Shown here: positions 43,550-57,040 of the stretch, piece after piece
How the letters are laid out: every line of letters starts with the position of its first letter
Numbering within the stretch: the first letter of the stretch is position 1
From: UBA3951 sp050952125
GTDB lineage: Bacteria; Bacillota; Sulfobacillia; Fermentithermobacillales; Fermentithermobacillaceae
NCBI GenBank assembly: GCA_050952125.1
Contig: JBMNKK010000004.1
Location: 372,001-436,000, forward strand
Length of the DNA stretch: 64,000 nt
Direction: 5' to 3'
Notes under the pieces: model-generated
What the model was told of the DNA's origin: nothing
Seen by the model: only the letters and a program-made list of their open reading frames with translations
Databases searched by the model: none
Translations under genes and position numbers: made by a program

Positions 43550-44349
43550 GCCTTTTTCTCCTCCACCTCTTCTGAAGGGAACTCCTGAACCTTGCCGCCT
43601 TCAAGCTCTATGGACAAGGTCCCCTTTAGTGCATTCTGAGCCACTACTTTGCCTTCGCCTTCCGGGGTTATGACTCGGGAGCCAACCGGCGGCAGCGAGC
43701 TCTTTGCGTCCTCGTAGTGGTCGCACTCAAACCGTAAACAGCACAAGAGCCTGCCGCATGTCCCGGAAATCTTAGTGGGGTTAAGAGATAGGTTTTGATC
43801 TTTCGCCATCTTGATTGACACCGGCAGGAACTCGTTCAAGAAACTGGCGCAGCAGAGGGGCCTCCCGCACGGGCCAATACCGCCTGTGAGCTTGGCCTGG
43901 TCACGCACGCCTATCTGGCGCAGTTCGACTCTTGTCCGTAAGGTAGAGGCCAAGTCCTTGACCAATTCCCGGAAATCCACCCGCCCGTCCGCGGTGAAAT
44001 ACAAGACGACCCGCGACCCGTCAAAAGTGTACTCGGCATCAACCAAGTGCATCTCCAGCCCGTGGTCTGCAATCTTGGCTTTAGCCGTTTCCATCGCGTC
44101 GAGGGCCTTCTTGCGATTGGCTTCGTGCGTCACCAGGTCTTCAGGCGTAGCTACCCGCAGCACTTTCTTTAGGGGAAGGACAAGTTTCTCTGTAGCGACT
44201 TCTTTCGGGCCCAACGCGACGTAACCCAACTCGACCCCTCTCACCGTTTCTACAAGGACTTGGTCGCCCTCTCTGACAACGATGTCTCCGGGGTCGAAGT
44301 AATAGATCTTGCCCCTTTCCTTAAACCGAACTCCGACAACAACCTGCAT
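43546..44349 (-). CDS. ricT: PSP1 domain protein RicT (YaaT)
   Basis: 267 residues. PSP1 domain core: DFRELVKDLASTLRTRVELRQIGVRDQAKLTGGIGPCGRPLCC, then the second cysteine cluster TCGRLLCCLRFE. In B. subtilis the Ric complex (YlbF, YmcA, YaaT) binds Fe-S clusters and helps RNase Y and sporulation control. All four to six cysteines are present. Basic/acidic tail of EE and K. In the holB-ricT-rsmI order as in B. subtilis but yabA is missing. Confidence 0.9.
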   Translation of the reverse strand: MQVVVGVRFKERGKIYYFDPGDIVVREGDQVLVETVRGVELGYVALGPKEVATEKLVLPLKKVLRVATPEDLVTHEANRKKALDAMETAKAKIADHGLEMHLVDAEYTFDGSRVVLYFTADGRVDFRELVKDLASTLRTRVELRQIGVRDQAKLTGGIGPCGRPLCCASFLNEFLPVSIKMAKDQNLSLNPTKISGTCGRLLCCLRFECDHYEDAKSSLPPVGSRVITPEGEGKVVAQNALKGTLSIELEGGKVQEFPSEEVEEKKA

Positions 44350-44364
44350 ATATGAACTCTCCTC

Positions 44365-45318
44365 TTAGTTCGCTTTGATCCGCTTGAGCGCCCGGCCTAG
44401 ATCGATGAATAAGACCGCGAACGTGAGAAACGCGTTTGTGCTGCTCTCAAGCCTATCTTTGGCAGCCATCACAGATTTTAAAGCCTGCAGTACGAGGGGT
44501 GACTCGCGCTCCCCTTGCCTTAGTCTCTTGACTAATTCTATCTCTAGGTCGTCGAGAAGATCCAGGCGCTCCCTGGGCTCAGTCTTGGCGTACTTCTGAG
44601 CTATGTCTACAACAGGCGCAGACAATACCTCCGCCAGAACCTCCTCACCCCTGGGTACCCCTCCCGCCGCCCGTTCTATCACCCGCCTGGCCCTGTCAAG
44701 ATTCCCGCCCGACAGACGCGCTGCCTCTCTAGCCAAGATGGGGTCTCTGCCTTCCCCGACAAGGATCTCTTCCAGAATGGCGGGACTAAGTGCCCTCACA
44801 GGGACGATCTGGCACCTTGAAAGAATAGTCTCGGGAATGGCGCTCGGGTTTCCGGTGGTAAGGATAAAGGTTACATAAGCCGGTGGCTCCTCGAGTATCT
44901 TCAAGAGGGCATTAGACGCCTCTATGGTCATATCTTCAGCGTCTTTCACGATGAACACTTTCCTCGCCGAATGATATGGCTTGAGGAGAGCCTCCTTCAG
45001 CATCTCGTGGGATTTCTTGATCTTGATGTTTGCGCCCTCTCTCTCCGTTCGAAAGAGATCAGGGTGCTGCGATGCGGCTGCACTGCGGCAAGACCAACAG
45101 GAACCGCAGGAACGCCCTTCATTATCAGGGGAATCGCAGAGGAGGTCTTCCGCAAAAAGATCGGCTATGAGATCTTTGGGTGAACCTTTCGGCCCTTTCA
45201 GCAAATAGGCATTAGCAACCCGCCCGGTCGAAACAGCCCTACCGATTATCCTGAGAGCAACTTCGTTTCCAGGCAGCAGTTCAATCTTTTGGCTCCGTCC
45301 GGACAAATCACCTATCAA
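44365..45318 (-). CDS. holB: DNA polymerase III subunit delta'
   Basis: 317 residues; clamp-loader delta' with zinc motif CDSPDNEGRSCGSCWSC, FIVKDAEDMTIEASNALLKILEEPP and the sensor region ILSRCQIVPVRAL. The Walker A loop is degenerate (GPKGSPKD), as normal for delta'. Its start overlaps the darA stop by 4 bases. Part of the replisome clamp loader. Confidence 0.9.
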   Translation of the reverse strand: MIGDLSGRSQKIELLPGNEVALRIIGRAVSTGRVANAYLLKGPKGSPKDLIADLFAEDLLCDSPDNEGRSCGSCWSCRSAAASQHPDLFRTEREGANIKIKKSHEMLKEALLKPYHSARKVFIVKDAEDMTIEASNALLKILEEPPAYVTFILTTGNPSAIPETILSRCQIVPVRALSPAILEEILVGEGRDPILAREAARLSGGNLDRARRVIERAAGGVPRGEEVLAEVLSAPVVDIAQKYAKTEPRERLDLLDDLEIELVKRLRQGERESPLVLQALKSVMAAKDRLESSTNAFLTFAVLFIDLGRALKRIKAN

Positions 45319-45641
45319 ATCTTAAGGAATCTCTCCACAGGCACAATGAACACAGTGGCTCCTCCAACCGTTACGCCAACGGGGTACGGCACATAGGATT
45401 CACCAGGACCCACAGGGGTGACGGGAGTGACCAACTGCTCTCTGGCCCGGCACGTTTTCTTGATGACGTCTAGCACCTTGTCGGTATCTTCGTCCTCAAC
45501 CCCTATCAAGACCGTGGAGTTCCCCTCACGAAGAAAGCCGCCTGTGGAAGCCAGTTTGGTTGCGCTGTATCCCGCCTTAACCAAACTCTCTACGAGCCTC
45601 GGAGAATCTTTGTCCTGTATCACCGCGATTATTAACCTCAA
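45315..45641 (-). CDS. darA: Cyclic-di-AMP receptor DarA (PstA/YaaQ)
   Basis: 108 residues of the PII-like fold: MRLIIAVIQDKDS, LVKAGYSATKLASTGGFLREGNSTVLIGVED and a final VTVGGATVFIVPVERF. These are the c-di-AMP-binding signatures of DarA. Overlaps tmk and holB by 4 bases on both sides, in the conserved tmk-darA-holB order; yaaR is missing. Confidence 0.92.
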   Translation of the reverse strand: MRLIIAVIQDKDSPRLVESLVKAGYSATKLASTGGFLREGNSTVLIGVEDEDTDKVLDVIKKTCRAREQLVTPVTPVGPGESYVPYPVGVTVGGATVFIVPVERFLKI

Positions 45642-46282
45642 AAGACTTCACCTCTCTTGCGCTGCTCCATGAGATGAGAGATGCCTGCCATGATAAGCCT
45701 CGTTACCTCTTCTACCGGCAATGACGCGTCGATTAGCCGCGTGCGTTCCGGGTATCGCGCAGCAATTTCCCTGTACCCTTGCCTTACTTTGAGATGGTAC
45801 TCGTCGGCTCGCGACTCGATTTTGTCTTTCTTCTTCGGAGAAAGGCGAGCGTGAAAGACCTGAGGATCGTGAATGTCCAGCACAAACGTTAGGTCAGGGG
45901 CCAAACCGCTTGTCGATATCCTGTTAATGGCTTCTATGTCTGAGATCGGTATTCCTCCCGCATAGCCCTGATACACGGTCGTCGAGTCGTAAAACCTTTC
46001 CGCCAGCACGACCTCGCCTCGCTCAAGAGCGGGACGGATCACCTCAGCGACAATCTCCGCCCTCGCCGCCGAATACATGAAAACCTCGGCTAACGCTGTT
46101 CTGTCGGGACCGGCGGGGTCAAGAAGAACCGACCTCACGATCTCACCAAAAGGCGTGCCTCCGGGCTCTCTGGTAACGCAGACGTCCACGCCCATAGCAG
46201 TCAATTGCTTTGAGACGCGATGGATCTGCGTGGACTTGCCGGAGCCGTCACAACCCTCAAAAGTCACGAAGACGCCACGCAA
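45638..46282 (-). CDS. tmk: Thymidylate kinase
   Basis: 214 residues from TTG at 46282 (GAGGG nearby). Walker A FEGCDGSGKST, DRY-like ERFYDSTTVYQGYAGG and the LID region RLSPKKKDKIESR are present; TREPGGTPFGE is intact. Converts dTMP to dTDP. Its start overlaps the decarboxylase end by 19 bases. Confidence 0.93.
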   Translation of the reverse strand: MRGVFVTFEGCDGSGKSTQIHRVSKQLTAMGVDVCVTREPGGTPFGEIVRSVLLDPAGPDRTALAEVFMYSAARAEIVAEVIRPALERGEVVLAERFYDSTTVYQGYAGGIPISDIEAINRISTSGLAPDLTFVLDIHDPQVFHARLSPKKKDKIESRADEYHLKVRQGYREIAARYPERTRLIDASLPVEEVTRLIMAGISHLMEQRKRGEVF

Positions 46283-47823
46283 TATACCCTCATCTCTCCT
46301 TCGCCGCCCCGAATGCCGCGACCCAATACGTTAAGTCCGGCTTCTCGGGCGCTCAGGATGTATTCAACAACCTCAGGGTCTATCCTCTCACCCGGGGTAA
46401 TAAGCGGCGAACCCGGCGGGTAGATGACTATGGTGTCGGCAGATATCCTGCCGGCTGCTTCTCTCACCGGCAGAGGTTTGGCTACAGACAAGAAAGCATC
46501 TCTAAGCGACATGGTCCTCGATGGCCTTGGCATCCCTTTAGTCAGCGCGGCGAGCGCGGAGTCTGAACCGGCACCATCCGCCGCAGCCATTTTCCCATTT
46601 GGAGCAGGGTGGCGCTCGGCTAAGCACCTGAAAGCCCTCTCGATAGCCGCCACGTCTGACTGTCCGTGAGCTCCGGAGACTAGCATGAGGATGTAGTTCG
46701 GCCCCGTCATCTCGGGCACGATGTTGCATTCTCTGACCAAATACCGCACTGCCTCCGGCCCCGTGACGGAGAGGCCGTCCAGAATCACCATGAGTTTGGA
46801 TGGATCGTGTACAATGTCCGCTGATTGCGCGGCGTCCTTACCGTAGCCCGCAACCCTCAGACCGGGGATGGATGAAAGACGCCTGGCGAGCTCCAGCGCC
46901 GTTTCGGTACCCTTGTTCACCCAGCGGCCGCCATCTCTTGCCAAGATTCCAACAGCCTGCTCGATAGAAGACATGAGGATATAGGAAGGCGACGTTGTCT
47001 GCACGGCCCTCAGCGCTTCTTCAACTGCATCGCAAAGCCCCGGGAACCGGCGGTTGGCTCCCATTCCGATATGCAGGAGTGCAGTCTGCGTATAAGCCGG
47101 CGTGGTCTTGTGGAGGCCGTGGATAACCAAGTCCGCTCCAGACCGCAGCGCCGGGCGCGGGAGCCCCTTCCCTACGGCGAAGTGGGGGCCATGAGCCTCG
47201 TCAACGACAAGTGCCATGCCCCTGGCATGCACCTCTCTGGCTATTTCGGATACGTCTCGAGCGAAACCTAAATACGTCGGGTTGATAACGAAAACCGCCT
47301 TCGGAGCCGGATGACCTTGCCTATCAAGGTCATCGAGAGTCTCTTTGAGGCGAGGCCAATCTAGGGGCATGTGGACGCTGAATTCCGTGCTGTACTCGGG
47401 CCAGGCGAAAACGGGCTCCAGGCCCGCCATGACCATGGCGGAAACCAGAGACTTGTGAACGTTGCGCGGAAGCACAATCGTCCCCTCGCCCAGGGTCATC
47501 CTGACGGCCAGGAGTGAAGCTTGAATCCCCGACGTCGCCCCGTTCACGAGAAAATGCGCCCGCGCCGATCCGAAAACAGCCTCGGCTCGCCTTTCAGACT
47601 CCCTGATGCAACCTGTAGGATAATGAAGATTGTCCAGCCCGGGAGCCTCAGTCATATCTATCGCGCGAAGTTCATCCAACATATGACCTGCCCATTCGGA
47701 AGAACCCTCAACCAGAGTGTTGCTTACAGGAAGCGCCCGGCGGCCTTTGTGGCCGGGCATGTGCATGCGTACAGGATTGCGACTTGCGTAAGAGCAGGAT
47801 GCTGCGATGATCCCATTGTCCAT
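46264..47823 (-). CDS. Orn/Lys/Arg decarboxylase family PLP enzyme
   Basis: 519 residues if started at the ATG 47823 (MDNGIIAAS), which puts about 26 residues before the conserved MHMPGHKGR. An AGGAGG lies 14 bases upstream. Fold type I features: FLVNGATSGIQASLLAV, VFVINPTYLGF, VVDEAHGPHFAVG (Asp and His) and the PLP Lys in HGLHKTTP; C-terminal domain ends with ERIDPEVVEYILSAREAG. It matches the short YaaO-type decarboxylases, whose substrate (arginine, lysine or ornithine) is not settled by sequence. Precedes tmk as in B. subtilis. Confidence 0.85.
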   Translation of the reverse strand: MDNGIIAASCSYASRNPVRMHMPGHKGRRALPVSNTLVEGSSEWAGHMLDELRAIDMTEAPGLDNLHYPTGCIRESERRAEAVFGSARAHFLVNGATSGIQASLLAVRMTLGEGTIVLPRNVHKSLVSAMVMAGLEPVFAWPEYSTEFSVHMPLDWPRLKETLDDLDRQGHPAPKAVFVINPTYLGFARDVSEIAREVHARGMALVVDEAHGPHFAVGKGLPRPALRSGADLVIHGLHKTTPAYTQTALLHIGMGANRRFPGLCDAVEEALRAVQTTSPSYILMSSIEQAVGILARDGGRWVNKGTETALELARRLSSIPGLRVAGYGKDAAQSADIVHDPSKLMVILDGLSVTGPEAVRYLVRECNIVPEMTGPNYILMLVSGAHGQSDVAAIERAFRCLAERHPAPNGKMAAADGAGSDSALAALTKGMPRPSRTMSLRDAFLSVAKPLPVREAAGRISADTIVIYPPGSPLITPGERIDPEVVEYILSAREAGLNVLGRGIRGGEGEMRVYCVASS

Positions 47824-47866
47824 CTCTGATATCAGTTCCTCCTGAATTCTTGTTGGCCTACCAACT

Positions 47867-47907
47867 TTATCCACACAATCTGCCACTTATCCCCAGAGTT
47901 GTCAACA
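47867..47907. promoter_or_regulatory. Cluster of three DnaA-box-like sequences
   Basis: TTATCCACA (47867-47875, perfect), TTATCCCCA (47887-47895, one change) and TTGTCAACA (47900-47908 region, two changes) lie within about 40 bases, all on the same strand, 45-85 bases upstream of the decarboxylase start. Confidence 0.5.
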
Positions 47908-47908
47908 G

Positions 47909-48123
47909 GCGATGTCAAGAATCGACCCCGCATGACGCCCCCGGGTGAATTACCATCGCATACGGTACCACGCCGTGACGTGCGTGTCGACTAACATCAT
48001 AAGGAAGGGCCCCTACAGTAGCGTTGCCGCTAACCATTGAGCTTTTTCCCATCATCGCGGCAGACCATTGAAGTTCCTGCAATCGTCAGCCGAGAAGAAA
48101 CGAGAAGAAAAGAGGAAAGGAAA
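47909..48123. other. Gap between the decarboxylase promoter and the rRNA terminator
   Basis: No gene-sized frame with a ribosome binding site is seen here. The last 40 bases are an A/G-rich stretch (gaagaaacgagaagaaaag) that is the U-rich side of the rRNA terminator on the minus strand. Confidence 0.5.
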
Positions 48124-48147
48124 GCCCCGCTCTTTTACGAGCGGGGC
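48124..48147 (-). terminator. rRNA operon terminator
   Basis: gccccgctc and gagcggggc form a 9-base stem with a short loop. On the minus strand it is followed by tttcctttcc. It lies 13 bases after the 5S gene. Confidence 0.85.
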
Positions 48148-48159
48148 CTTCAATATTAG

Positions 48160-48272
<113 letters not shown>

Positions 48273-48339
48273 CTTTTGTCCTTTCCGCCTCTTTGGGCGG
48301 ACAACTTAAGAGAATTTGCGGAACTAACTTAAGCGCAAA

Positions 48340-51302
<2,963 letters not shown>

Positions 51303-51491
51303 CTTGCGGCTTAAGTTAACTCCGCAAGGATTCTTCTTGAATCCTAAACTCGCGCTTGTTACTTCTCGCGACTTCTCTTAAGTTGTCAAGGACCAGTGAT
51401 GGAGTCCTCTCCATCGAACTCGCCGCGCCGAATCAAAGATTCGCAGGCGAGCCGTTACTGCGCCGTCACCGGCAGCAGCATCTGGGATAGT

Positions 51492-51567
51492 TGGTGGAGA
51501 CGGGCGGAATCGAACCGCCGACCTCCTGCTTGCAAAGCAGGCGCTCTCCCGACTGAGCCACGCCCCC
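51492..51567 (-). tRNA. tRNA-Ala (anticodon TGC)
   Basis: 76 bases on the minus strand: acceptor gggggcg, D-arm gctcagtcgggagagc, anticodon loop ctttgcaag with TGC, T-loop ggttcgattcc and encoded CCA. In the rRNA spacer after tRNA-Ile. Confidence 0.97.
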
Positions 51568-51598
51568 ACGTGCCGTAAGACACGATCTGAGACAAACG

Positions 51599-51675
<77 letters not shown>

Positions 51676-51805
51676 ATCTGGTGAACCCCAGGAGGATTAT
51701 TATCGCCCCTGTCGACCGGATCGTCAAGGGCGATTTAGTGTCCTGCCAGGGAATCTCAGTCCCAGAAGACCGAACAGCGTATTAGAGAACCTCAAGAGGT
51801 CTCCA

Positions 51806-53340
<1,535 letters not shown>

Positions 53341-53449
53341 ACACCTTTTCCTCAAGGTCCGTAGAGTCGCTCGCGATAACCGCGAGCCTTCTGGACTCAA
53401 AGGTTCTCTTACGCTGTTCAGTTTTCAAGGACCGAGGACAACAGGTCTT

Positions 53450-53478
53450 ATTTTACTCTTCTTTTACCTGGTTGTCAA
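53450..53478 (-). promoter_or_regulatory. rRNA operon promoter
   Basis: Minus strand TTGACA (53473-53478) and TAAAAT (53450-53455) separated by exactly 17 bases, about 105 bases before the 16S start. The perfect -35 and spacing fit a strong sigma-A rRNA promoter. Confidence 0.88.
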
Positions 53479-53771
53479 CGCTTTTTCGCCATCTCTCGCG
53501 AATCGCGTCCTTGTCTTTACGCGCCCCGCTGCCCGCGAGGCGAGGTTTATCTTAGCATAGCCAAGACAGGCGGTGCAACCCCATATCGGTCTCAAATTGG
53601 ACCCATCTCTTGCCGCCCGCAAGATACAGAATACTCTTCCAAACACCGCTTGGTGTCTGAACGATCACTGGTCTTAGTCGGGCGCGTCCGTCCCGGTATA
53701 GGGCCGCGTATATTAGTATAGAAGGAAATCGCCACACTCCTACCCGAATTGCCTATCCCATGACCGTGCGG
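53479..53771. other. Region upstream of the rRNA promoter
   Basis: About 290 bases between the rRNA promoter and the stop of the HTH gene. Short frames here lack ribosome binding sites and family likeness. It probably holds UP or upstream promoter sequence, but no specific site is recognised. Confidence 0.4.
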
Positions 53772-54257
53772 CTACCATCTCAACTTCAAAGCTTGCATCA
53801 TAACCTGAATGCCTTTTGAATCGAGAGCCGAGAATACCTCGTTCATGTCGGCGGGCTGCGTTGAGTCGTAGAAGTTGAGGGCGGCCCGAACCAGGGCCCG
53901 TTCCGTGGGCCCCCAGAACCGCGTAGCTCTCAGGATTCCATGGACGTCCATGGACCCCTCTTCTAGAAACTCGTCCAGGGGCTTGGGAAGGCAGGAAAGA
54001 ACGTAGATGGCCGCTATGAGGTTACGTCCGCGCGCTCTGGCGATCCGCTGCATTTCCACAAATCTGGCCCTGTGTATGTAGTCAGCAAAGTACATACTCG
54101 GCTCGTCAATGAACTTGTCGAGGTCCTCTTCCCTAACACGCCACCGGTTGCCAACCTTAATACCGTTGAGTTTCCCCTCCTGCAGCCAAGCCACAACCGT
54201 CCTTCTGCTGATACCCAAGACCTCTGCAACCTGTTCCGGTGAAAGTACGGTTTTCAT
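53772..54257 (-). CDS. Excisionase-type helix-turn-helix (HTH_17) protein
   Basis: The ATG at 54257 follows GGGAGGATCC. Residues 5-55 are a MerR/excisionase-type winged HTH: LSPEQVAEVLGISRRTVVAWLQEGKLNGIKVGNRWRVREEDLDKFI. The following ~110 residues are helical, with no recognised domain (YIHRARFVEMQRIARARGRN; FYDSTQPADMNEVF). Possibly a regulator; it is not next to any integrase, so an excision role is unlikely. Its upstream region has a direct repeat. Confidence 0.75.
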   Translation of the reverse strand: MKTVLSPEQVAEVLGISRRTVVAWLQEGKLNGIKVGNRWRVREEDLDKFIDEPSMYFADYIHRARFVEMQRIARARGRNLIAAIYVLSCLPKPLDEFLEEGSMDVHGILRATRFWGPTERALVRAALNFYDSTQPADMNEVFSALDSKGIQVMMQALKLRW

Positions 54258-54278
54258 ACAGGATCCTCCCGTCAATAA

Positions 54279-54764
54279 ACACTTTCCTAACGCTATATAG
54301 CAGTTTCATGACATAACATACGTTTTTAAGCAGTTTAGAACATTTTCCGTCAGTTTGTCTACCATAACCTACCGTTAAGCGACATGCCTTCGTACCCCCC
54401 AGGAGGTACACGAGGGGTCTTGGAGCGAACATTACGAAGGTGAAAAAGACGAGGGACTGAGCGCTCACTGGAACCCGGCCATGGAAGATACTTCAGGCAG
54501 AAAAAGGAGTTGCACGGGGCGAGCGGCCACCGTCTGTGGCGGACGGAGGGGCGGAAATAGCGAGAAAATCCACTTCCAGAAAGTGGCTGCCAAATATACC
54601 CAAAATAAGGGTCAAAAAAACGAGGAAGTGAAACGGTGCAATCACTGACGACTGTCAAAGATGGAAAGAGAGAACTCAAAAAAGCGTAGAAGAGTCCACA
54701 GAGGAGTAATACAGACAATAGAGAACTATGTGAGAAGCAATGAAAGGCGTTCGGAGGAGGTCAA
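54279..54764. other. Gene-free region before the MoaD-AOR operon
   Basis: About 490 bases with no convincing gene. The first 100 bases carry a loose direct repeat, cataacatacgtttttaagc (about 54312) and cataacctaccgttaagc (about 54363). The remainder on the plus strand is purine-rich and probably leader of the following operon. No cofactor riboswitch pattern could be confirmed by eye. Confidence 0.4.
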
Positions 54765-55010
54765 ATGCGGGATACCGAGCATGTGATTCACGTTCGTGTC
54801 TACGGGAGTCACCGGCGCATGTTCCCCCAGGGTGAAGAAACCACGGTGGATTATGTCGCCAACGAGACTCTGAAAGGCCTCTTGAGCAGGCTAAATGTTC
54901 CTGACGATGAAGTCGGAGTCCTTGTGGTGAATGATGCTTTGGTCTCGCCCGAGTTCATCCTTTCCCCCGGTGACAGGGTGGCCATCATGAGCCCTGTCAG
55001 CGGCGGTTAG
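54765..55010 (+). CDS. MoaD/ThiS-like ubiquitin-fold sulfur carrier
   Basis: 81 residues after cggaggagg. Beta-grasp fold: VIHVRVYGSHRRMF, ETTVDYVANETLKGLLSRL, VLVVNDALVSPEFILSPGDRVAIMSPVSGG, ending in the Gly-Gly needed for thiocarboxylation. It should donate sulfur for pyranopterin (molybdo/tungstopterin) synthesis. Directly precedes the aldehyde:ferredoxin oxidoreductase gene, whose tungstopterin it presumably serves. No moaE or activating E1 gene is nearby. Confidence 0.85.
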   Translation: MRDTEHVIHVRVYGSHRRMFPQGEETTVDYVANETLKGLLSRLNVPDDEVGVLVVNDALVSPEFILSPGDRVAIMSPVSGG

Positions 55011-55083
55011 GCGCAATGTGGTTCGTTTTCCGGCTACTATCCACCGTTTGTGACATCTATTATGAAGGGGGACTTTGCCCACA

Positions 55084-56946
55084 ATGAAGGGCTATGCAGG
55101 CAAAATACTTCGAGTGAACCTTACAACGGGCAGCATCGGGACTGAGGTGCCGCCCGAGAGCTTCTACAGAAAGTACTTCGGCGGAACGGGGTTCATTACC
55201 TACTACCTGCTCAAAGAGCTTCCAAAGGGTATCGATCCTCTGGGACCTGAAAACATACTCATTTTCGCCCTGGGACCGATGACCGGACACCCTCTTCCAG
55301 GATCAGGGCGTAACAGCGTTGGGGCAAAGTCGCCCCTTACCGGCGGAATCGGCTTTTCTGAGGCCGGCGGCTTCTGGGGCGCCGAGCTGAAGCGCGCGGG
55401 TTTCGATGCCATCATCGTTGAAGGCAGGTCGGAAAAGCCCTGCTACATCGTCATAAGAGATGGCCAGGCGGAGATACGCGACGGCAACGCCATCTGGGGC
55501 AAGACTACCGGCGAGGTCGAGGACATCATAAAGAAGGAACTCTCGGATGAGCATATCAGGGTAGCTCAATGCGGGATTGCGGGCGAGAACAAAGTTCGCT
55601 ATGCTTGCGTGCTAAATGACCTCAGCCACGCTTACGGGCGAGGAGGCATGGGCGCCGTAATGGGTTCTAAGAACCTTAGGGCTATCGCCGTTCGAGGTAC
55701 CGAAAGCGTCACCGCTGCTGAACCCGAAAAGATACGTGAGCTGGCACGTTGGTTCGCGGAGCACAAAGAACTATGGGAGGGCCTCAAAGATACCGGCACA
55801 GCCGGCGGTGTCGTATCACTTCATGCCCAGTCGGCTTTGCCGACAAAGAACTTCCAGTTCGGGCAGTTCGACGGCAACGAGAAGATCTCCGGCCAGACCC
55901 TGCGCGACACGCTCCTTGTCGACCGCGATAACTGCTATGCTTGCCCTATCCACTGCAAGAGAGTGGTCAAAACCGGGCCGCCTCATAACGTCAACCCTCT
56001 TTACGGCGGGCCTGAGTATGAGACTATCGGTTCGCTGGGCTCTACCTGCGGCGTTGATGATCTGGCCGCCATATGCAAAGGTAACGAGCTCTGTAACGCT
56101 TACGGCCTTGACACCATATCGGCCGGAGTCACGATTGCTTTTGCCATGGAGTGCTTTGAAAAAGGGCTTCTCACCCAAGACCAACTGGACGGGCTTGAGG
56201 CGCGCTTTGGAAACGCCGATGCCATGCTGACGCTTCTAGAGAAGATAGTCCGGAGAGACGGCATAGGCGATCTCCTTGCAGAAGGCTCGCAGAGAGCGGC
56301 CTGCAGCATCGGTGAAGATGCCCAGGAGCTGGCCATCCATGTCAAAAAGCAGGAAGTTCCGATGCACGAGCCGCGCTTGAAAATGGGCTTGGGAGTCGGG
56401 TATGCACTGTCGCCAACCGGAGCAGACCACTGTCACAATATCCATGATCCAGGGTTCGCTAGGGGCAGTGCTGCCGCTAAATCCTACGGCTTGCTCGAAC
56501 CCATCCCGTCGAACGACCTCGGTCCCGATAAAGTCCGCCTCCTTGCTTACATGCTCTCACAAAGGCACTTCGGCAATTGCGTAGGCCTCTGCAACTTCGT
56601 TGGATGGTCGGACGACCAGGTCATTACCATGATCCGCGCCGCTACGGGATGGAATTCCAACCTATGGGAGCTGAACAAAGTCGGAGAGAGAGCAATGACC
56701 ATGGCAAGGCTTTTCAACATCAGAGAAGGCTTCTCGGATAAGGACGACATCCTGCCGAAGAGGTTTTATGAGCCTTTCCTTACAGGACCTCTAACAGGGG
56801 TTGCACCTACTCCTGAACAGGTGGAGAATGCCAAACGGATGTACTACGAGATGATGGGCTGGGATCGCGCGAGCGGAGTACCGAGCCGCGCGAAAGCCCT
56901 TGAACTGGATATTGAGTGGGCACTGGATGCAGCCCTAGGCTCTTAA
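55084..56946 (+). CDS. aor: Aldehyde:ferredoxin oxidoreductase (tungstopterin enzyme)
   Basis: About 620 residues from the ATG at 55084 (aagggggac upstream). N-domain: YAGKILRVNLTTG, YFGGTGFITYYLL, GRNSVGAKSPLTGGIGFSEAGG. Cofactor region AQCGIAGENKVRYACVLND and RGGMGAVMGSKNLRAIAVRG. The [4Fe-4S] cysteines are CYACPIHC (284, 287, 291) with a fourth late in NCVGLC; GADHCHNIHDP is also conserved. Oxidises aldehydes to acids using ferredoxin, or reduces acids. Pair with the MoaD-like gene suggests one operon. Cytosolic. Confidence 0.92.
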   Translation: MKGYAGKILRVNLTTGSIGTEVPPESFYRKYFGGTGFITYYLLKELPKGIDPLGPENILIFALGPMTGHPLPGSGRNSVGAKSPLTGGIGFSEAGGFWGAELKRAGFDAIIVEGRSEKPCYIVIRDGQAEIRDGNAIWGKTTGEVEDIIKKELSDEHIRVAQCGIAGENKVRYACVLNDLSHAYGRGGMGAVMGSKNLRAIAVRGTESVTAAEPEKIRELARWFAEHKELWEGLKDTGTAGGVVSLHAQSALPTKNFQFGQFDGNEKISGQTLRDTLLVDRDNCYACPIHCKRVVKTGPPHNVNPLYGGPEYETIGSLGSTCGVDDLAAICKGNELCNAYGLDTISAGVTIAFAMECFEKGLLTQDQLDGLEARFGNADAMLTLLEKIVRRDGIGDLLAEGSQRAACSIGEDAQELAIHVKKQEVPMHEPRLKMGLGVGYALSPTGADHCHNIHDPGFARGSAAAKSYGLLEPIPSNDLGPDKVRLLAYMLSQRHFGNCVGLCNFVGWSDDQVITMIRAATGWNSNLWELNKVGERAMTMARLFNIREGFSDKDDILPKRFYEPFLTGPLTGVAPTPEQVENAKRMYYEMMGWDRASGVPSRAKALELDIEWALDAALGS

Positions 56947-56981
56947 GAGGTTCCCAGGCCATCGCTTCCTAAAAAGTGAAC

Positions 56982-57005
56982 AACGCCCGGCTGATGCCGG
57001 GCGTT
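56982..57005 (+). terminator. Terminator between aor and the cyclophilin gene
   Basis: aacgcccggc and gccgggcgtt form a perfect 10-base stem with loop tgat, followed by tcctgtt on the plus strand. It may act for both convergent genes. Confidence 0.75.
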
Positions 57006-57040
57006 TCCTGTTCAAACAGCCTGGATCACCGGCAGGCCAC

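Noticed and set aside
53464..53737. Two short minus-strand frames upstream of the rRNA promoter
   Set aside because: They overlap the promoter, have no ribosome binding site and no family likeness.
53772..54257. Excisionase of an integrated element
   Set aside because: The HTH type fits, but no integrase, attachment site or other mobile gene lies nearby.
54359..54718. 119-residue minus-strand frame in the gene-free region
   Set aside because: No ribosome binding site, composition unlike a protein of this genome, and no recognisable domain; treated as chance.
54279..54764. Molybdenum/tungsten cofactor riboswitch before the MoaD-AOR operon
   Set aside because: Position is right but I could not find the conserved helices by eye; a covariance search would decide.
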